Of a stretch of DNA of 23,042 nt, positions 22,995 to 23,042 are shown in pieces (positions within the stretch are counted from its first letter, which is position 1; each line of letters opens with the position of its first letter). Position numbers and translations under genes: made by a program. Origin of the DNA: an uncultured Collinsella sp. Its GTDB lineage: Bacteria; Actinomycetota; Coriobacteriia; Coriobacteriales; Coriobacteriaceae. The stretch is taken from positions 1-23,042 of the forward strand of contig CALHDP010000111.1 of assembly GCA_938023085.1 (NCBI GenBank). The letters run 5' to 3'. The notes under the pieces were generated by a model, which was not told the DNA's origin, ran no database searches, and was given only the letters and a program-made list of their open reading frames with translations.

Positions 22995-23019
22995 AAACCA
23001 CCCCTAAAAGGGGTGGTTT
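22995..23019. terminator. Bidirectional-looking terminator at window end
   Basis: A perfect 10-bp stem AAACCACCCC (22995-23004) / GGGGTGGTTT (23010-23019) with loop TAAAA. A residues precede and T residues follow, so it could stop transcripts in either direction. It may serve a gene beyond the window. Confidence 0.7.
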
Positions 23020-23042
23020 GCTCTTAGGGTATAACCCTTGGA

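Larger units (their letters stand above)
22610..23042. other. 433-bp gene-free tail of the window
   Basis: After tRNA-Glu I see no protein gene. Open frames at 22573-22791 (plus) and 22788-22976 (minus) arise from the two arms of the inverted repeat and lack ribosome sites. The stretch contains the tRNA terminator, the T-arm-like hairpin, the inverted-repeat element and a final terminator. Confidence 0.6.

Overview
The window is high-GC bacterial DNA. Gene content and style (AnsA, tandem GldA-type dehydrogenases, a MurT-GatD protein, a tRNA-Glu gene, very high GC in the mobile part) suggest an anaerobic gut actinobacterium of the Coriobacteriia, most likely Collinsella or a close relative. 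This is inferred from protein style and repeats; no database search was possible.

Positions 1 to about 7413 look like one end of an integrative and mobilizable element inserted at the 3' end of guaA. From its inner side towards guaA it carries a truncated MOBP-like relaxase, a MobC-like accessory protein, a structure-rich candidate oriT, a parA-parB partition pair, a degenerate YraN-like protein, a small unknown protein, a second MobC/ribbon-helix-helix-like protein, a tyrosine integrase, an excisionase-like protein and a divergent XRE regulator. The same palindrome, CGTAC-N6-GTACG, sits in the xis-int/XRE divergent promoter (three copies) and upstream of parA (one good copy plus one degenerate copy). 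This suggests that one regulator co-controls excision and partition. Between the XRE gene and guaA lies a cluster of about eight TTTACTCCC-type repeats in both orientations. They share the heptamer GGGAGTA with the last codons of guaA.

Positions 7414 to 13849 are chromosomal housekeeping: guaA (GMP synthase), ansA (asparaginase), a small XRE regulator divergent from an unknown 129-residue protein across a perfect 24-bp palindrome, a DUF1648-like membrane protein, ychF (GTPase/ATPase) and a protein with four 4Fe-4S motifs.

Positions 14001 to 17588 hold three polyol/alcohol dehydrogenases on the minus strand: two diverged GldA-type paralogues and one iron-containing alcohol dehydrogenase. Each of the last two is followed by a clear terminator. 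Positions 18089 to 22431 form a plus-strand operon of two paralogous helical-repeat proteins followed by one continuous reading frame that fuses MurT and GatD. In other bacteria these are usually two proteins, which together amidate D-glutamate in the lipid II stem peptide.

The end of the window (22431 to 23042) has a terminator built on a GGGGACAGG hairpin, tRNA-Glu(UUC), its terminator, and a roughly 215-bp stretch bounded by 32-bp imperfect inverted repeats that looks like a small non-coding repeat element.
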